NCBI GenBank assembly: GCA_030427145.1
Contig: JAUHWT010000004.1
Coordinates: forward strand, 124,001-188,000
DNA length: 64,000 nt
Direction of reading: 5' to 3'
Source: Alphaproteobacteria bacterium
GTDB lineage: Bacteria; Pseudomonadota; Alphaproteobacteria; Rhodobacterales; Rhodobacteraceae
The translations under genes and the position numbers were made by a program. Below the pieces are notes generated by a model. That model was given only the letters and a program-made list of their open reading frames with translations, had not been told where the DNA came from and ran no database searches. This document shows positions 17,133 through 26,423 of this stretch, piece after piece. Position 1 is the stretch's first letter, and every line of letters starts with the position of its first letter.

Positions 17133-19766
17133 ATGGCATCCCGTACCAAGGCGAAACGCCGCGCCCCCCTGATTGAAAGCGATACGGAAGAGGCTCTGCG
17201 AAAACGTGGTGCGGAACTGATCGGTCTGATCCTTCTGCTTCTGTCGGTTCTCGCCTTCACGCTGATCTGGACCTATTCGCCGGATGATCCGAGCCTGTTC
17301 AGCGCGACGGATGCGCCGCCCCAGAACGCGCTGGGGCTGATCGGGGCGTTTATCGCCGACCCGCTGCACCGGGCGATTGGCTGGGCCGCGTTTGGCGTGC
17401 CGCTGGCCCTGGGTGTCTGGGGTGTGCGGATGCTGCTCCATGCGGGGGACAACCGGGTTCTGACGAGGAATATTGCCACACCGATTGCCATTCTGGTCGG
17501 CGCGGCGTTTGCCTCCACCCATGTGCCGGGAGCGGCCTGGCCCCATGATTACGGGCTTGGCGGGCTTTTGGGCGATGCGGTGTCGAGTGAACTGGTGGCG
17601 GCCATTCCGTTGCCGGTGGAACATGCCCTGCTGGTGGCGTCGCTGGTTCTGGCGGTGCTGCTGGTTTTGACGGGTGGTTTTGCGCTGGGGATCAACCGGT
17701 TCGAGACGCTTGTGCTGATGGATTACCTGCGTCAGGGCGCGATTGTGGTTTCCGTGGCCGTGCGGTCGTTTTTGCGCATGGTCTGGATGACGGCGCTGAA
17801 GCTGACCGGTCATGCGGTGGATGGTGCGGCAAAAGGCGCGCGGTCGGCCCAGTCCTACGCAGCCGAGCGCCGGGCGCGGCGGCTTGAGGCGGCGGAGAGC
17901 GAGCCGGAAGTGGTCGCGAAACCACGCCGGGCGGAGCCGAAACCGGAGCCTGAGGTCCGGGACGAGGATGAGGCCGAGGACAGCATCATGGCCAAGATCA
18001 CGGCGGCGGTGAAAGCCCGCGCCGAGGCCGATGCGGCGGGGCGTGTGGCGCGCTCGCGGACCATTCCACCTCTGACCTCCGACGAGGCGGACGATGATGA
18101 CGACGTAATCGAACATGCGGAGCCGGTGATGCGGGCCACCCCCCCTGCCCCGGCGGCGGAGCCACGGGTGCAGAAAAGCCGCACGACGAAGCTGCGCAAG
18201 AGTGCGAAGGCACGGTCCGAGGAGCAGCCGGAACTGTTCGGCAAGGGCGATGCGGCGGAGTATGAGGAGCCTGGTCTGTCGCTGCTGGAAAGCCCCGATG
18301 CGATCGAGCGGCATCTGCTCTCGGATGAGGCGCTGGAAGAGAACGCGCGGATGCTGGAAACCGTGCTGGATGACTATGGCGTGCGCGGGGATATTGTGTC
18401 GATCCGGCCAGGTCCGGTGGTGACCATGTATGAGCTGGAGCCCGCGGCCGGGCTGAAGGCAAGCCGGGTCATGGGTCTGTCGGATGACATTGCGCGGTCG
18501 ATGTCGGCGCTGGCCTGTCGTGTGTCGACCATCCCGGGCCGCTCGGTGATCGGTATCGAACTGCCCAATGAGATGCGCGAGAAGGTTCTGCTGCGCGAGA
18601 TTTTGTCCGCGAAACAGTATGGCGACAGCCCACATTCGCTGCCCTTGGCTCTGGGCAAGGATATTGGCGGTGAGCCGGTGGTGGCGAACCTGGCGCGCAT
18701 GCCGCATCTTCTGATCGCGGGTACGACCGGTTCGGGCAAGTCGGTGGCCGTGAACACCATGATCCTGAGCCTGCTCTACAAGCTGGGGCCGAAGGACTGC
18801 CGACTGATCATGATCGACCCGAAGATGCTCGAACTGAGTGTTTATGACGGTATTCCGCATCTTCTGTCGCCCGTTGTGACCGACCCCAAAAAGGCCGTGG
18901 TGGCGCTGAAATGGACGGTTGCGGAGATGGAGGAACGCTACCGCAAGATGTCCAAGATGGGTGTGCGCAACATTGACGGGTACAACCAGCGGGTGCGCGA
19001 TGCCCTGGCCAAGGGTGAGGATTTCACCCGCACGGTTCAGACCGGGTTTGACGAGGATACGGGCGAGCCGATTTTCGAGACCGAGGAGTTCACCCCCGAG
19101 ACGATGCCGTTCATTGTGGTGATCGTCGATGAGATGGCCGACCTGATGATGGTGGCGGGCAAGGAGATTGAGGCCTGCATCCAGCGTCTGGCGCAGATGG
19201 CGCGTGCCTCGGGTATTCACCTGATCATGGCGACGCAGCGGCCGTCGGTGGATGTTATCACCGGTACGATCAAGGCGAACTTCCCCACGCGTATCTCGTT
19301 CCAGGTGACGTCGAAAATCGACAGCCGCACCATTCTGGGTGAGATGGGGGCCGAGCAGCTTCTGGGCATGGGTGACATGCTCTATATGGCCGGCGGTGGC
19401 CGGATCACCCGCGTTCACGGGCCGTTTGTCTCCGATGAGGAGGTCGAGGACGTGGTGCGGCATCTCAAGGAACTGGGCCCGCCGGAATATGACAGCGGCG
19501 TGGTTGACGGGCCGGAAGCGGAGCAGCAGTCGGAGATCGACGCGGTTCTGGGGCTCGGTGGCAACACCAATGGCGAGGACGCGCTCTACGACCAGGCCGT
19601 GGCGATCGTGGCCCAGGACCGGAAGTGCTCGACGTCCTACATTCAGCGCAAGCTGTCCATCGGTTACAACAAGGCCGCGAAGCTGGTTGAGCAGATGGAG
19701 GACGAGGGCGTCGTCAGCCAGGCGAACCACGTGGGCAAGCGCGAGGTTCTGATCCCGGAGCGGTGA
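17133..19766 (+). CDS. ftsK: DNA translocase FtsK
   Basis: An 877-residue FtsK/SpoIIIE protein that couples septum formation to chromosome segregation. The first 200 residues hold four hydrophobic segments (for example [20 protein letters not shown]). A charged, low-complexity Glu/Ala/Pro/Arg linker of roughly 200 residues follows. The motor domain has Walker [14 protein letters not shown] near residue 529 and Walker [13 protein letters not shown] near 660. The C-terminal gamma winged helix (about 816-877: [20 protein letters not shown]) reads KOPS-type polar sequences. The ATG at 17133 is chosen; a TTG at 17121 overlapping the preceding stop would add four residues. The aminotransferase lies immediately upstream in the same direction. 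Confidence 0.97.
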   Translation: MASRTKAKRRAPLIESDTEEALRKRGAELIGLILLLLSVLAFTLIWTYSPDDPSLFSATDAPPQNALGLIGAFIADPLHRAIGWAAFGVPLALGVWGVRMLLHAGDNRVLTRNIATPIAILVGAAFASTHVPGAAWPHDYGLGGLLGDAVSSELVAAIPLPVEHALLVASLVLAVLLVLTGGFALGINRFETLVLMDYLRQGAIVVSVAVRSFLRMVWMTALKLTGHAVDGAAKGARSAQSYAAERRARRLEAAESEPEVVAKPRRAEPKPEPEVRDEDEAEDSIMAKITAAVKARAEADAAGRVARSRTIPPLTSDEADDDDDVIEHAEPVMRATPPAPAAEPRVQKSRTTKLRKSAKARSEEQPELFGKGDAAEYEEPGLSLLESPDAIERHLLSDEALEENARMLETVLDDYGVRGDIVSIRPGPVVTMYELEPAAGLKASRVMGLSDDIARSMSALACRVSTIPGRSVIGIELPNEMREKVLLREILSAKQYGDSPHSLPLALGKDIGGEPVVANLARMPHLLIAGTTGSGKSVAVNTMILSLLYKLGPKDCRLIMIDPKMLELSVYDGIPHLLSPVVTDPKKAVVALKWTVAEMEERYRKMSKMGVRNIDGYNQRVRDALAKGEDFTRTVQTGFDEDTGEPIFETEEFTPETMPFIVVIVDEMADLMMVAGKEIEACIQRLAQMARASGIHLIMATQRPSVDVITGTIKANFPTRISFQVTSKIDSRTILGEMGAEQLLGMGDMLYMAGGGRITRVHGPFVSDEEVEDVVRHLKELGPPEYDSGVVDGPEAEQQSEIDAVLGLGGNTNGEDALYDQAVAIVAQDRKCSTSYIQRKLSIGYNKAAKLVEQMEDEGVVSQANHVGKREVLIPER

Positions 19767-19891
19767 GCATTTCGCTGTAAGGATCGCAAAGGGCGGGGCT
19801 CCGGGGGAGCGCCGCGCGATCCGTTTGGCCGCAGCGCTGGCGCGGAGTTCAAGGGGGGTTGGGTTGAGCCCGGTCGACTGGATCAGGACGG

Positions 19892-19939
19892 GACTGCCCT
19901 GGTGGTCGCGGGATAGCGACCGCCCCCGGCAGGGCAGTC
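19892..19939. other. Long stem-loop downstream of ftsK
   Basis: GACTGCCCTG (19892-19901) pairs perfectly with CAGGGCAGTC (19930-19939). Inside it GGTCGC and GCGACC form a second helix around GGGATA. No T-run follows, so this is not a standard intrinsic terminator. It may act in mRNA 3'-end protection or be another palindromic repeat. The rest of the 294-base gap between ftsK and the LolA-like gene shows no gene. Confidence 0.6.
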
Positions 19940-20060
19940 GCGGCCCGATTTGCCAAGCGTCAAATCAGGCTGAATGGAACCGCCCCCTCCCCTGCCCCGT
20001 TCCCCAAAGCGTGATCGGAAATGTGGTGCGCGGCATGGGGATTGGGATTAGGTAGTGAGC

Positions 20061-20660
20061 ATGAAAAGACGTGATTTCATTCTGGGCGCGGGCGCCCTGG
20101 CGGGTGTGGCGGCGGTGCCGGCATGGGCTGCCGTTAATGTGGCGGATATCGACGCCTATCTGCGAAACCTGCACACGGCGACGGGGCGGTTCACGCAGAC
20201 CAATCCCAATGGCTCGGTGCAGACCGGGCAGTTCATGCTGGCGAAGCCGGGGCGCATCCGGTTTGAGTATGACAGCCCGAAAGGTGCGATGGTGGTATCG
20301 GACGGGTCCTGGGTGGGGGTGTTTGATCCCAAGTCGAACCGTAACCCGACGCGCTATCCGCTGAGGCGCACGCCGCTTTACATGCTGCTGCGCGATGATG
20401 TGAGCCTCGCGGAACCGGGGCTGGTGCTGGGGGCCACGGAGGATGCGGCGGGGACGCATATCACGGTGGTCGATCCGCGCGCGCCCGATGAGGGGCGGCT
20501 GGTCATGACCTTTGGCACGGGGCCGGTGGAGTTGCGGCAATGGGTCGTGCAGATGAAAAACGGCCAGCGCACGAAGATTGAGGTGGAGAGCATGACCGAG
20601 GGCGCCCAGGTGTCGCGGTCCCTGTTCAACCTGGAGCTTGAGGCCACGAAGTACCGGTAG
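20061..20660 (+). CDS. lolA: Outer-membrane lipoprotein carrier protein LolA family
   Basis: A 199-residue periplasmic protein. The N-terminus MKRRDFILGAGALAGVAAVP has a twin-arginine and short hydrophobic stretch, so Tat export is plausible, with cleavage after AWA. The mature part has the LolA half-barrel pattern: LHTATGRFTQTNPNG, GQFMLAKPGRIRFEYDSP, VVSDGSWVGVFDP and NPTRYPLRRTPLYMLL. LolA ferries lipoproteins from LolCDE to LolB. The ATG at 20061 is preferred over a GTG two codons upstream. Location after ftsK matches a common alphaproteobacterial order. A general LolA-like domain protein remains possible. Confidence 0.88.
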   Translation: MKRRDFILGAGALAGVAAVPAWAAVNVADIDAYLRNLHTATGRFTQTNPNGSVQTGQFMLAKPGRIRFEYDSPKGAMVVSDGSWVGVFDPKSNRNPTRYPLRRTPLYMLLRDDVSLAEPGLVLGATEDAAGTHITVVDPRAPDEGRLVMTFGTGPVELRQWVVQMKNGQRTKIEVESMTEGAQVSRSLFNLELEATKYR

Positions 20661-20755
20661 GGTGCGCCGTGGCCGGGCGGTGCGTCTGTCATCGTGCCAA
20701 TTGATATGGAGCCCCGGTTTTCCCTACCCTCCGATCATGGCCGGAGGGCAGCGCT

Positions 20756-20826
20756 GACCCTGGGGGCGCGAATGCGCCTCCTGGGGGAGGGTTGGCGCAG
20801 CCCGGCGTTGCCGCCGGGCGGGACGG
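20756..20826 (+). repeat. Dispersed two-hairpin intergenic element, copy R3
   Basis: Stem 1 is TGCGCC (20773-20778) with GGCGCA (20794-20799), and stem 2 is GCCCGGCG (20800-20807) with CGCCGGGC (20812-20819). The outer pair of stem 1 is T-A where R1, R2 and R5 have A-T, a compensatory change. The loop CTCCTGGGGGAGGGT is conserved. Confidence 0.72.
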
Positions 20827-20983
20827 TTGAAGCCTCCTGGTCCAATTGAACAGCGGTCCGTGTTAGATTTAGCGGGAACTCTTTACCCTGACCCGAGGCA
20901 CGGCGCGCCATGACCGACTTTGGGAGGGCTTCGTCCCGGGTGTTCAGCGCGGGTCGGTTAAGTTACTGAGGCCATTGAGTTAA

Positions 20984-21052
20984 GGCCGACGACGGGGATG
21001 CCCTCCTGGGGGGAAAGTCGGGCATGGCGTGTCGTGCCGACACGCCGGGAGG
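20984..21052 (+). repeat. Dispersed two-hairpin intergenic element, divergent copy R4
   Basis: Stem 1 is ATGCCC (20998-21003) with GGGCAT (21020-21025). Stem 2 is GGCGTGTCG (21026-21034) with CGACACGCC (21038-21046). The stem sequences differ almost entirely from R1 but pairing is complete. The CTCCTGGGGGG loop, the GTC before the 3' arm and the GGGAGG tail are kept. Confidence 0.65.
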
Positions 21053-21116
21053 ATTGCGGGGGCTTGTCAAATACCCGGCGACGGAGTGGTCTGCGATGCC
21101 CTAAACCGTAAGTTTG

Positions 21117-22757
21117 TCAGCCGCCCTCACCCGCGCGCCAGGCGGCCCAGGCTTCGGGGGTGTCGAGGTCGATGGTGGCGGAGCGGCCGGGGGTTGGGAC
21201 ATCGTGGACGAAGCCGGGCGAGGCGCGCAGGACCTCGCGGGCGCCAATGTCGCCGGTCACGGCGCCGAGAGCCTCGAAGAAGCGGGAGCCGAACAGTACC
21301 GGGTGGCCAGGGGTGCCGTCGGTGGTGACGGCGCGGCAGATCTCGCGGGATTTGGCCGGGTTGTAGGCGGCGATAAGGCTGTCGATGGCGGCGGGGTTCA
21401 ATTCGGGCATGTCGGCAAGGAGCACGATGGCGGCGTCGGTGCCGGGGCCGAGCCGGACGGCGGCGGTGGCGAGCGAGGCGGACATGCCCTCAGTGGCGTT
21501 GGTGGCGGTGATGGTCCGGACGGGTTTTGTGCCGGTGTCCGCGCCCTCGACCTCCGCAAGACGTTTTCCGGGATCGGGGGGCAGGACGACCATGACCTGA
21601 TCGGCGCGGGAGGCGCAGGCGGTCTCGACCGTGCGGCGCAGGATGGAGCGGCCGTCGACCTGTTCCAGAAGCTTGTCGGTGCCGCGCATGCGGCGGCTGG
21701 CCCCGGCGGCGAGGATGATGGCGGTGGTTTGGGGCTTTTTTGCGGGTCGGGCCTCGCGGGCGGCGCGGGGCTGCGGGCGGGCCGGGATTTCCTTGAGCAG
21801 ACCACCGACGCCCATGGCGGCGATGTCATCGAAGCCCACCTCCATACCCGCCGCGAGGCGTTCGAGTACCCAGTCGGCTCCGTTGAGCGCGGGCGAGCGG
21901 GCGCAGCCGGGCAGGCCGATGACGGGACGGGTGTTGTACGTGCCGAGGAAGAGCAGGTTGCCGGGGTCGACGGGCATGCCGAACCGGGTAAGCGTGCCGC
22001 CCGCCGCGACGAGGCCCGCCGGACAGGTGTCGGCGGCGTCGGAAGTGGCGGAGGCCCCGAGGATCAGGATCATGTCGCCTTTGGCCTCCGCGACCGCCCT
22101 GGCCACGTCGGCGGTTTCGTGGGGGACGGTGACGGTCTCGATGAGGCTGGCATCGAGGGCCGTGAGGCGGGTTTCGAGGGTGCGGATGGACTTGTCGAGG
22201 ATTTTGTCGGGGGTGTCCGGCGTACGGGTCAGGATGAGCGTGGCCGTGCCGGGTTTGAAGGCGCGGACGGAAAACGGCGCAGGTACCGTGCGGGCGAGAA
22301 CCGTATCGATGGCGGCGCGGTTCACGGCGTAGGGGATGATCTTGATGGTCGCGGTCATCTGGCCCTCGCGGACGCGGGCATGGTTGGGCAGCGTCGCGAT
22401 GGTGATGGCGGGATCGACCGTGTTGAAGGCCTGGATGGCGGCGGGGTCGACGGTGAAGAGGCCGGAGGTGTTCGACTTGAAATTGACACGACCCGCGAAG
22501 GCCCCGGTCATGGTCAGGCCATGCGTCTGCGGGTCGGGAAAGAGGCCGTGGCCGAGGGTTTCGGCGGCGGCGTTCTCAATGACATCCTCCGCGTCGGGGC
22601 GGGCGATCCAGACGGTTGTGGTGCCCTGGTCGGTCAGGGTTTTGAGGTCGTCACCGCCGAGGATGTGGCCCTTTTTGAGTTTGGTGGATCCTGCCTGCAT
22701 GGAATGGGCGAGGATGGCGCCCTCCGCCTCGGCGACGGGGACCGGACCGAAGCGCAT
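21117..22757 (-). CDS. Molybdopterin-binding / MobA-like nucleotidyltransferase fusion
   Basis: A 546-residue two-domain protein. The first about 340 residues hold a MoaB/MoeA-like molybdopterin-binding domain (KGDMILILGASATSDAADT, VDPGNLLFLGTYNTRPVIGL). The C-terminal 190 residues are a MobA/MocA-type nucleotidyltransferase starting AIILAAGASRRMRGTDKLLE, with LLADMPEL as the metal-binding region and GHPVLFGSRFF. Such fusions probably add CMP or GMP to the molybdenum cofactor for xanthine-oxidase-family enzymes. ATG at 22757 is chosen because the upstream extension lies inside the xdhC-like gene, which ends 1 base before. Co-directional with xdhC, moxR and coxE. Confidence 0.9.
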   Translation of the reverse strand: MRFGPVPVAEAEGAILAHSMQAGSTKLKKGHILGGDDLKTLTDQGTTTVWIARPDAEDVIENAAAETLGHGLFPDPQTHGLTMTGAFAGRVNFKSNTSGLFTVDPAAIQAFNTVDPAITIATLPNHARVREGQMTATIKIIPYAVNRAAIDTVLARTVPAPFSVRAFKPGTATLILTRTPDTPDKILDKSIRTLETRLTALDASLIETVTVPHETADVARAVAEAKGDMILILGASATSDAADTCPAGLVAAGGTLTRFGMPVDPGNLLFLGTYNTRPVIGLPGCARSPALNGADWVLERLAAGMEVGFDDIAAMGVGGLLKEIPARPQPRAAREARPAKKPQTTAIILAAGASRRMRGTDKLLEQVDGRSILRRTVETACASRADQVMVVLPPDPGKRLAEVEGADTGTKPVRTITATNATEGMSASLATAAVRLGPGTDAAIVLLADMPELNPAAIDSLIAAYNPAKSREICRAVTTDGTPGHPVLFGSRFFEALGAVTGDIGAREVLRASPGFVHDVPTPGRSATIDLDTPEAWAAWRAGEGG

Positions 22758-22758
22758 G

Positions 22759-23754
22759 TCAGGGCCTCGTGTCCGGGCGGCGCAGGCGCTCGGTGATCTG
22801 GGCGAGGATGGAGACGGCGATTTCCGCGGTCGAGGAGGAGCCAATATCCGCGCCGATGGGGGCGTGGATGCGGGCGATGTCGTCGCGGGTGAAACCGGCC
22901 TCCAGCAGGCGGTCGACGCGTTTGGCATGGGTGCGGGTGGAGCCAAGGCAGCCCAGGTAGAATATGTCGGATTTCAGGGCGGCATTGATGGCCGGATCGT
23001 CGAGCTTGGGGTCGTGGGTGAGCGTGACCACGGCGGTACGGGTGTCGAGACCCCAGGCCTGGAGCGCCTCGTCAGGCCAGTCCTCGAGCAGGTTGGTGTC
23101 GGGGAAACGTTCCTCGCTGGCGAAGGCCCCGCGCGGGTCGATCACCACGACATCGTAGCCCGCGATGCGGGCCATGGGCACGAGCGCCTGGGCGATGTGG
23201 ACCGCGCCGACAATGGCCATGCGCAGCGGCGGGTTGTGGGTGCCGAGGAACCAGTCGCCCTCGAAGCCGGAGCGGTCGCGCAGGAGTGCGGCCTCCACGG
23301 CTTGGCCAAGGTCAGCATCGCTGGCGTCGGCCAGGCGGCGTTCCCAGGTTTCGGTGTTCACGCAGTAGACGACCGCGCGGCGGGCGGCGCGGGCGGCGAC
23401 GAGATCCGCGAGAAGCTGGCGGTCGGGTCCCTGCCCCACGCCCACGGGTTCCACGAGCACGCGGATGCGGCCGCCACAGGCGAGACCAACGGCGAAGGCC
23501 TCATCGTCACTGACGCCGAATTCCAGAATGGTGGGTTCGCCGTTTTCAATTACGTCGAGCGCCTCGGCCACCACGGCGCCCTCGACGCAGCCGCCGGAGA
23601 CCGAGCCGGCCATGGTGCCGCCCGCGCTGATGGCAAGCTGGGAGCCACGGGGGCGCGGGGCGGAGCCCCAGGTTTCCACCACGGTTGCAATCGCCACGCC
23701 CTGGCCCTCATCCAGCCAGGCCAGTGCCGTTTCGGGAATATCATCGTGACCCAT
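22759..23754 (-). CDS. XdhC/CoxI-family molybdenum cofactor insertion protein
   Basis: A 331-residue two-domain XdhC protein. The N-terminal XdhC_CoxI domain has VVETWGSAPRPRGSQLA, GSVSGGCVEGAVV and VGLACGG with the conserved cysteines. The C-terminal Rossmann domain has IVGAVHIAQALVPMA, VVVIDPRGAFA, LGCLGSTRTHAKRV and IHAPIGADIGSSSTAEIA. XdhC binds mature or sulfurated molybdenum cofactor and passes it to xanthine/CO dehydrogenase-type apoenzymes. It is followed after 1 base by the cofactor-nucleotidyltransferase fusion, so the two likely work together. No molybdoenzyme structural gene is in the window. Confidence 0.93.
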   Translation of the reverse strand: MGHDDIPETALAWLDEGQGVAIATVVETWGSAPRPRGSQLAISAGGTMAGSVSGGCVEGAVVAEALDVIENGEPTILEFGVSDDEAFAVGLACGGRIRVLVEPVGVGQGPDRQLLADLVAARAARRAVVYCVNTETWERRLADASDADLGQAVEAALLRDRSGFEGDWFLGTHNPPLRMAIVGAVHIAQALVPMARIAGYDVVVIDPRGAFASEERFPDTNLLEDWPDEALQAWGLDTRTAVVTLTHDPKLDDPAINAALKSDIFYLGCLGSTRTHAKRVDRLLEAGFTRDDIARIHAPIGADIGSSSTAEIAVSILAQITERLRRPDTRP

Positions 23755-23968
23755 TTTCTACCCGCATCCCCCGGTTTTGTTCATGGCATGAGATATAGGC
23801 CCGTTGGATGAGAAATGCGAGGTCGGCATGGGCCCCAGGAGGACGGGCGGGCATGTGGGATGAGGACATCCGGTGGCACTGGCAACAGCCCCCTGCGGAC
23901 ACCAGGGTATCAGAGCCCAGGGTCGCGTGCCATACTCCGGATCCACCCATTTAAACCGGAGTGATACC

Positions 23969-25576
23969 ATGATTCGTTTAGCTGCCGCGGGCACGTTTTT
24001 TGCCGTCGCGGTTGTGGGTCCCGTGCAGGCTGAGGTGCCTGATAGCACCATTACATCCCTGTCCGCACCGGCCCAAATAGAGACACGCATTGGTAGATTG
24101 GAATTTAAGGATGGCGCACCGGGCAAGGACACCGCCGCGCTGATTTTCGAGACACTGGATTTCACCAACGCGCTCAATGTTTACAACAACAGTTTTCGGG
24201 GTGCCTCGGCCTACGGCCTGCGCAAGGGCATGGAGGAGGTGGCGGGGCCGAATGGTGTCGTCATTTTCTCCGAACTGATGGACTCGGAATCGCTGTTTCT
24301 GACCGCGAATGCCGACACCGTTTACTACCTTTCGGCCGTTGATCTGAGCAGCGGTCCAATGGTGATCGAGCAGCCGTCGAATGCGGTCGGCGCGATCAAC
24401 GACATGTGGTTCTCGTGGATCACCGACATTGGCGCGCCCGGCCCGGACCGCGGATTGGGCGGCAAATACCTTATCGTCCCGCCCGGTTATGACGGCCCCC
24501 TGCCTGAAGGTGGATATTTCGTTGCACATTCGAAGACCAACCACGTTCTCTATGCCGCGCGGGCCTATCTGGTGGACAACGATCCCAAACCCGCCGTCGA
24601 CAACATAAAGGCCAACCTGAAGATCTACCCCTATGTGCCGGGCAGCTACGGGACCAGTATCGCGCAGGCGTTGCAAGGAACCGTTGCCCTGGCGGGAGAG
24701 CCGGATGTGCCGGACGTAAAATTTGTTGAGGGAACGGGTCTGGCCTTCAACACCATACCGCCGAGCGATGCGGGCTTCTTTGACATGATCAATGAAAACG
24801 TTCAGGCGGAACCGGCCACGAGCTATGATGTCGAACTGGCCGGGCAGCTTGCCGCGATTGGTATTGTGCATGGTCAGGAATTTGCCCCCGACGACCGCAT
24901 GAAGTCCATTCTGGATGATGCGGCGGCCGCGGGCCAGGCGGCTGGACGGGCATTGCAGTGGCAGTATGCGATGCAGCATCCCGACTGGGCGTATTATGAG
25001 GGGTCGCAATGGGGCAGCATGCTCTGGGAGGGCGGCGCGCACTTCGAGACACCGCCGCCACTCTACAAGGATGGCAAGTTTGAACCTCTGCCATCCACCG
25101 GTGCGCGCACGCTCGATTCCCGAACGGCCTTTTACTATGCCTACACGCTCGACAGCCCCGGCATGATCATGCGTATCCCCGAGGTCGGCTCACAGTATCT
25201 GATGGGATTTCTCGACGCGAACGGAGACCCGTTCGATGGCGCGAAGACCTATAAGGTGACACTGCCCAAGGACATTCCGGCGAAAGCTTTCTGGTCGTTC
25301 ACGCTCTATGACAACCAGACCCGGTCGATGCTGGCAACGCCGCAGAAATACCCGCGCGCGGGCAGCCAGAGTTATCCGTCACCGGCGGCTGAAGCGGCGG
25401 AGGATGGAACCACGACCGTCTGGTTCAGTCCGGAGCAGCCAGCAGACGTGGCCCGCGGGAACTGGATCCAGACCGATTCCGAGAAGGGCTGGTTTACCAT
25501 TCTGCGCCTTTACAGGCCCCTGCCGGCGTTTTTCGACAAATCCTGGCAGCCCAGTGAGATTGAACCTGTGGAATAA
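23969..25576 (+). CDS. Secreted DUF1254/DUF1214 domain protein
   Basis: A 535-residue exported protein. The signal peptide MIRLAAAGTFFAVAVVGPVQ ends about residue 21. The N-terminal DUF1254 is recognised by FTNALNVYNNSFRGAS, NADTVYYLSAVDLSSGPMVI and the GGKYLIVPPGYDGPLPEG block. The C-terminal DUF1214 is recognised by FYYAYTLDSPGMIMRI, FWSFTLYDNQTRSML and WFTILRLYRPLPAFFD. Biochemical role is not established for this pair. The ATG at 23969 follows GGAG at a short distance. It lies on the opposite strand between two halves of the cox-type accessory set and has its own terminator at 25630-25660. Confidence 0.88.
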   Translation: MIRLAAAGTFFAVAVVGPVQAEVPDSTITSLSAPAQIETRIGRLEFKDGAPGKDTAALIFETLDFTNALNVYNNSFRGASAYGLRKGMEEVAGPNGVVIFSELMDSESLFLTANADTVYYLSAVDLSSGPMVIEQPSNAVGAINDMWFSWITDIGAPGPDRGLGGKYLIVPPGYDGPLPEGGYFVAHSKTNHVLYAARAYLVDNDPKPAVDNIKANLKIYPYVPGSYGTSIAQALQGTVALAGEPDVPDVKFVEGTGLAFNTIPPSDAGFFDMINENVQAEPATSYDVELAGQLAAIGIVHGQEFAPDDRMKSILDDAAAAGQAAGRALQWQYAMQHPDWAYYEGSQWGSMLWEGGAHFETPPPLYKDGKFEPLPSTGARTLDSRTAFYYAYTLDSPGMIMRIPEVGSQYLMGFLDANGDPFDGAKTYKVTLPKDIPAKAFWSFTLYDNQTRSMLATPQKYPRAGSQSYPSPAAEAAEDGTTTVWFSPEQPADVARGNWIQTDSEKGWFTILRLYRPLPAFFDKSWQPSEIEPVE

Positions 25577-25629
25577 TCCATAAAGTCAATCGCTGCCGGC
25601 GGACATGTCGGCGCAGGGAAATTTTCTGA

Positions 25630-25660
25630 CCAGCCGGTTTTACCGCCGGCTGGTTTTTTT
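25630..25660 (+). terminator. Rho-independent terminator of the DUF1254 gene
   Basis: CCAGCCGG (25630-25637) and CCGGCTGG (25646-25653) form an 8-bp stem with an 8-base loop, followed by seven T residues. Confidence 0.9.
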
Positions 25661-25812
25661 GGCCGTGGTGAAGGAAAGGTTAAAACTAAATTTACTTTCA
25701 GGGGGTCTATTGCCGGATGCTGGACGGAGGACCCGTTCGGACCGTGGAGCCACGCGTTTATGCGGGCTTCGGTGGCTGTAAATGGTTTGCCCGGGAGTGA
25801 CAGGAATTGCAT

Positions 25813-26361
25813 TTGAACTCAGTCAGGCTGTTGGCCGCCGCCGCTTTGGTTCTTCCGGTCTGGACCGCACCCGCCGATGCGCTGACCTGGCATTTGCGGG
25901 AATGGGTGTTTGACGATGGTGGCACGGCCCAGGGGCTGTTCGACTATGATTTCACCTCCCGCCAGTTCAGCAATGTGGACGTGACGACCTTCAGCGACAC
26001 GGGCTCGGTCAACCGGGTTTATTCCGCGATGGCGCCGCGCTCGGGCGCGAGCCTGCTTTACATGATTGAGGAGCCTGCGGCGGATCTGACCGGCACCGGG
26101 ACCATGTGGTCCCAGCTCTGGGGCGTGATGTATGCGGAAGGTACGATCGACGCGGTTGGCGGGCTGAAATACGAGACGACCTGCGGCAATGCGGCCTGTT
26201 CCGCGATTGGTCCGATTGAGCGCACGCTGGTGAGTGGCGTGATTACGACCGACCCGGATTACGGCACGGCCGTGCCGGAGATTGACGCGTCGGCGGGGCT
26301 GGGTGCCCTGGCCGCTTTGGGCGGTATGCTGGCGTTTCTGCGGGGCCGTCGCCGCGTTTGA
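25813..26361 (+). CDS. VPEID-CTERM (PEP-CTERM-like) exported protein 1, TTG start
   Basis: A small exported protein of about 182 residues. After a signal peptide (LLAAAALVLPVWTAPADA), the mature part starts LTWHLREWVFDDGGTAQGLF, a domain seen in many PEP-CTERM-type proteins. The C-terminus is VPEIDASAGLGALAAL, a hydrophobic helix and the basic tail RGRRRV, the sorting-signal architecture processed by exosortase-type enzymes. No ATG fits; TTG at 25813 has AGGA seven bases upstream, with TTG at 25807 as alternative. A second protein with the same tail is at 34827-35465. No exosortase is visible in the window. Confidence 0.78.
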   Translation: MNSVRLLAAAALVLPVWTAPADALTWHLREWVFDDGGTAQGLFDYDFTSRQFSNVDVTTFSDTGSVNRVYSAMAPRSGASLLYMIEEPAADLTGTGTMWSQLWGVMYAEGTIDAVGGLKYETTCGNAACSAIGPIERTLVSGVITTDPDYGTAVPEIDASAGLGALAALGGMLAFLRGRRRV

Positions 26362-26423
26362 CCTGACAGTTTTTTGAGGCCAAGCCGGAAGCGGGGTGAC
26401 CGCCTCCGGTGGTGTTGGCGTGT

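Larger units (their letters stand above)
20661..21116. other. Gene-free 456-base interval with two hairpin elements
   Basis: The gap lies between the convergent LolA-like gene and the molybdopterin-binding/NTP-transferase gene. It holds elements R3 and R4 and no credible ORF. The hairpins may also serve as transcription barriers between converging genes. Confidence 0.6.

Noticed and set aside
15328-17139. A 603-codon minus-strand frame
   Set aside because: Most is antisense to the aminotransferase, and no family is recognised. Only the segment before 15670 is outside a gene, and it is noted as an unexplained stretch.
16980-19730. A 916-codon open frame on the minus strand
   Set aside because: It is antisense to ftsK, whose domains are unmistakable. 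Long antisense frames arise from high GC codon bias; the translation is Arg/His/Gln-rich with no domain.
21114-23811. Two long plus-strand frames rich in Gly, Asp and His
   Set aside because: They are antisense to the molybdopterin-binding fusion and XdhC genes, which carry clear motifs.
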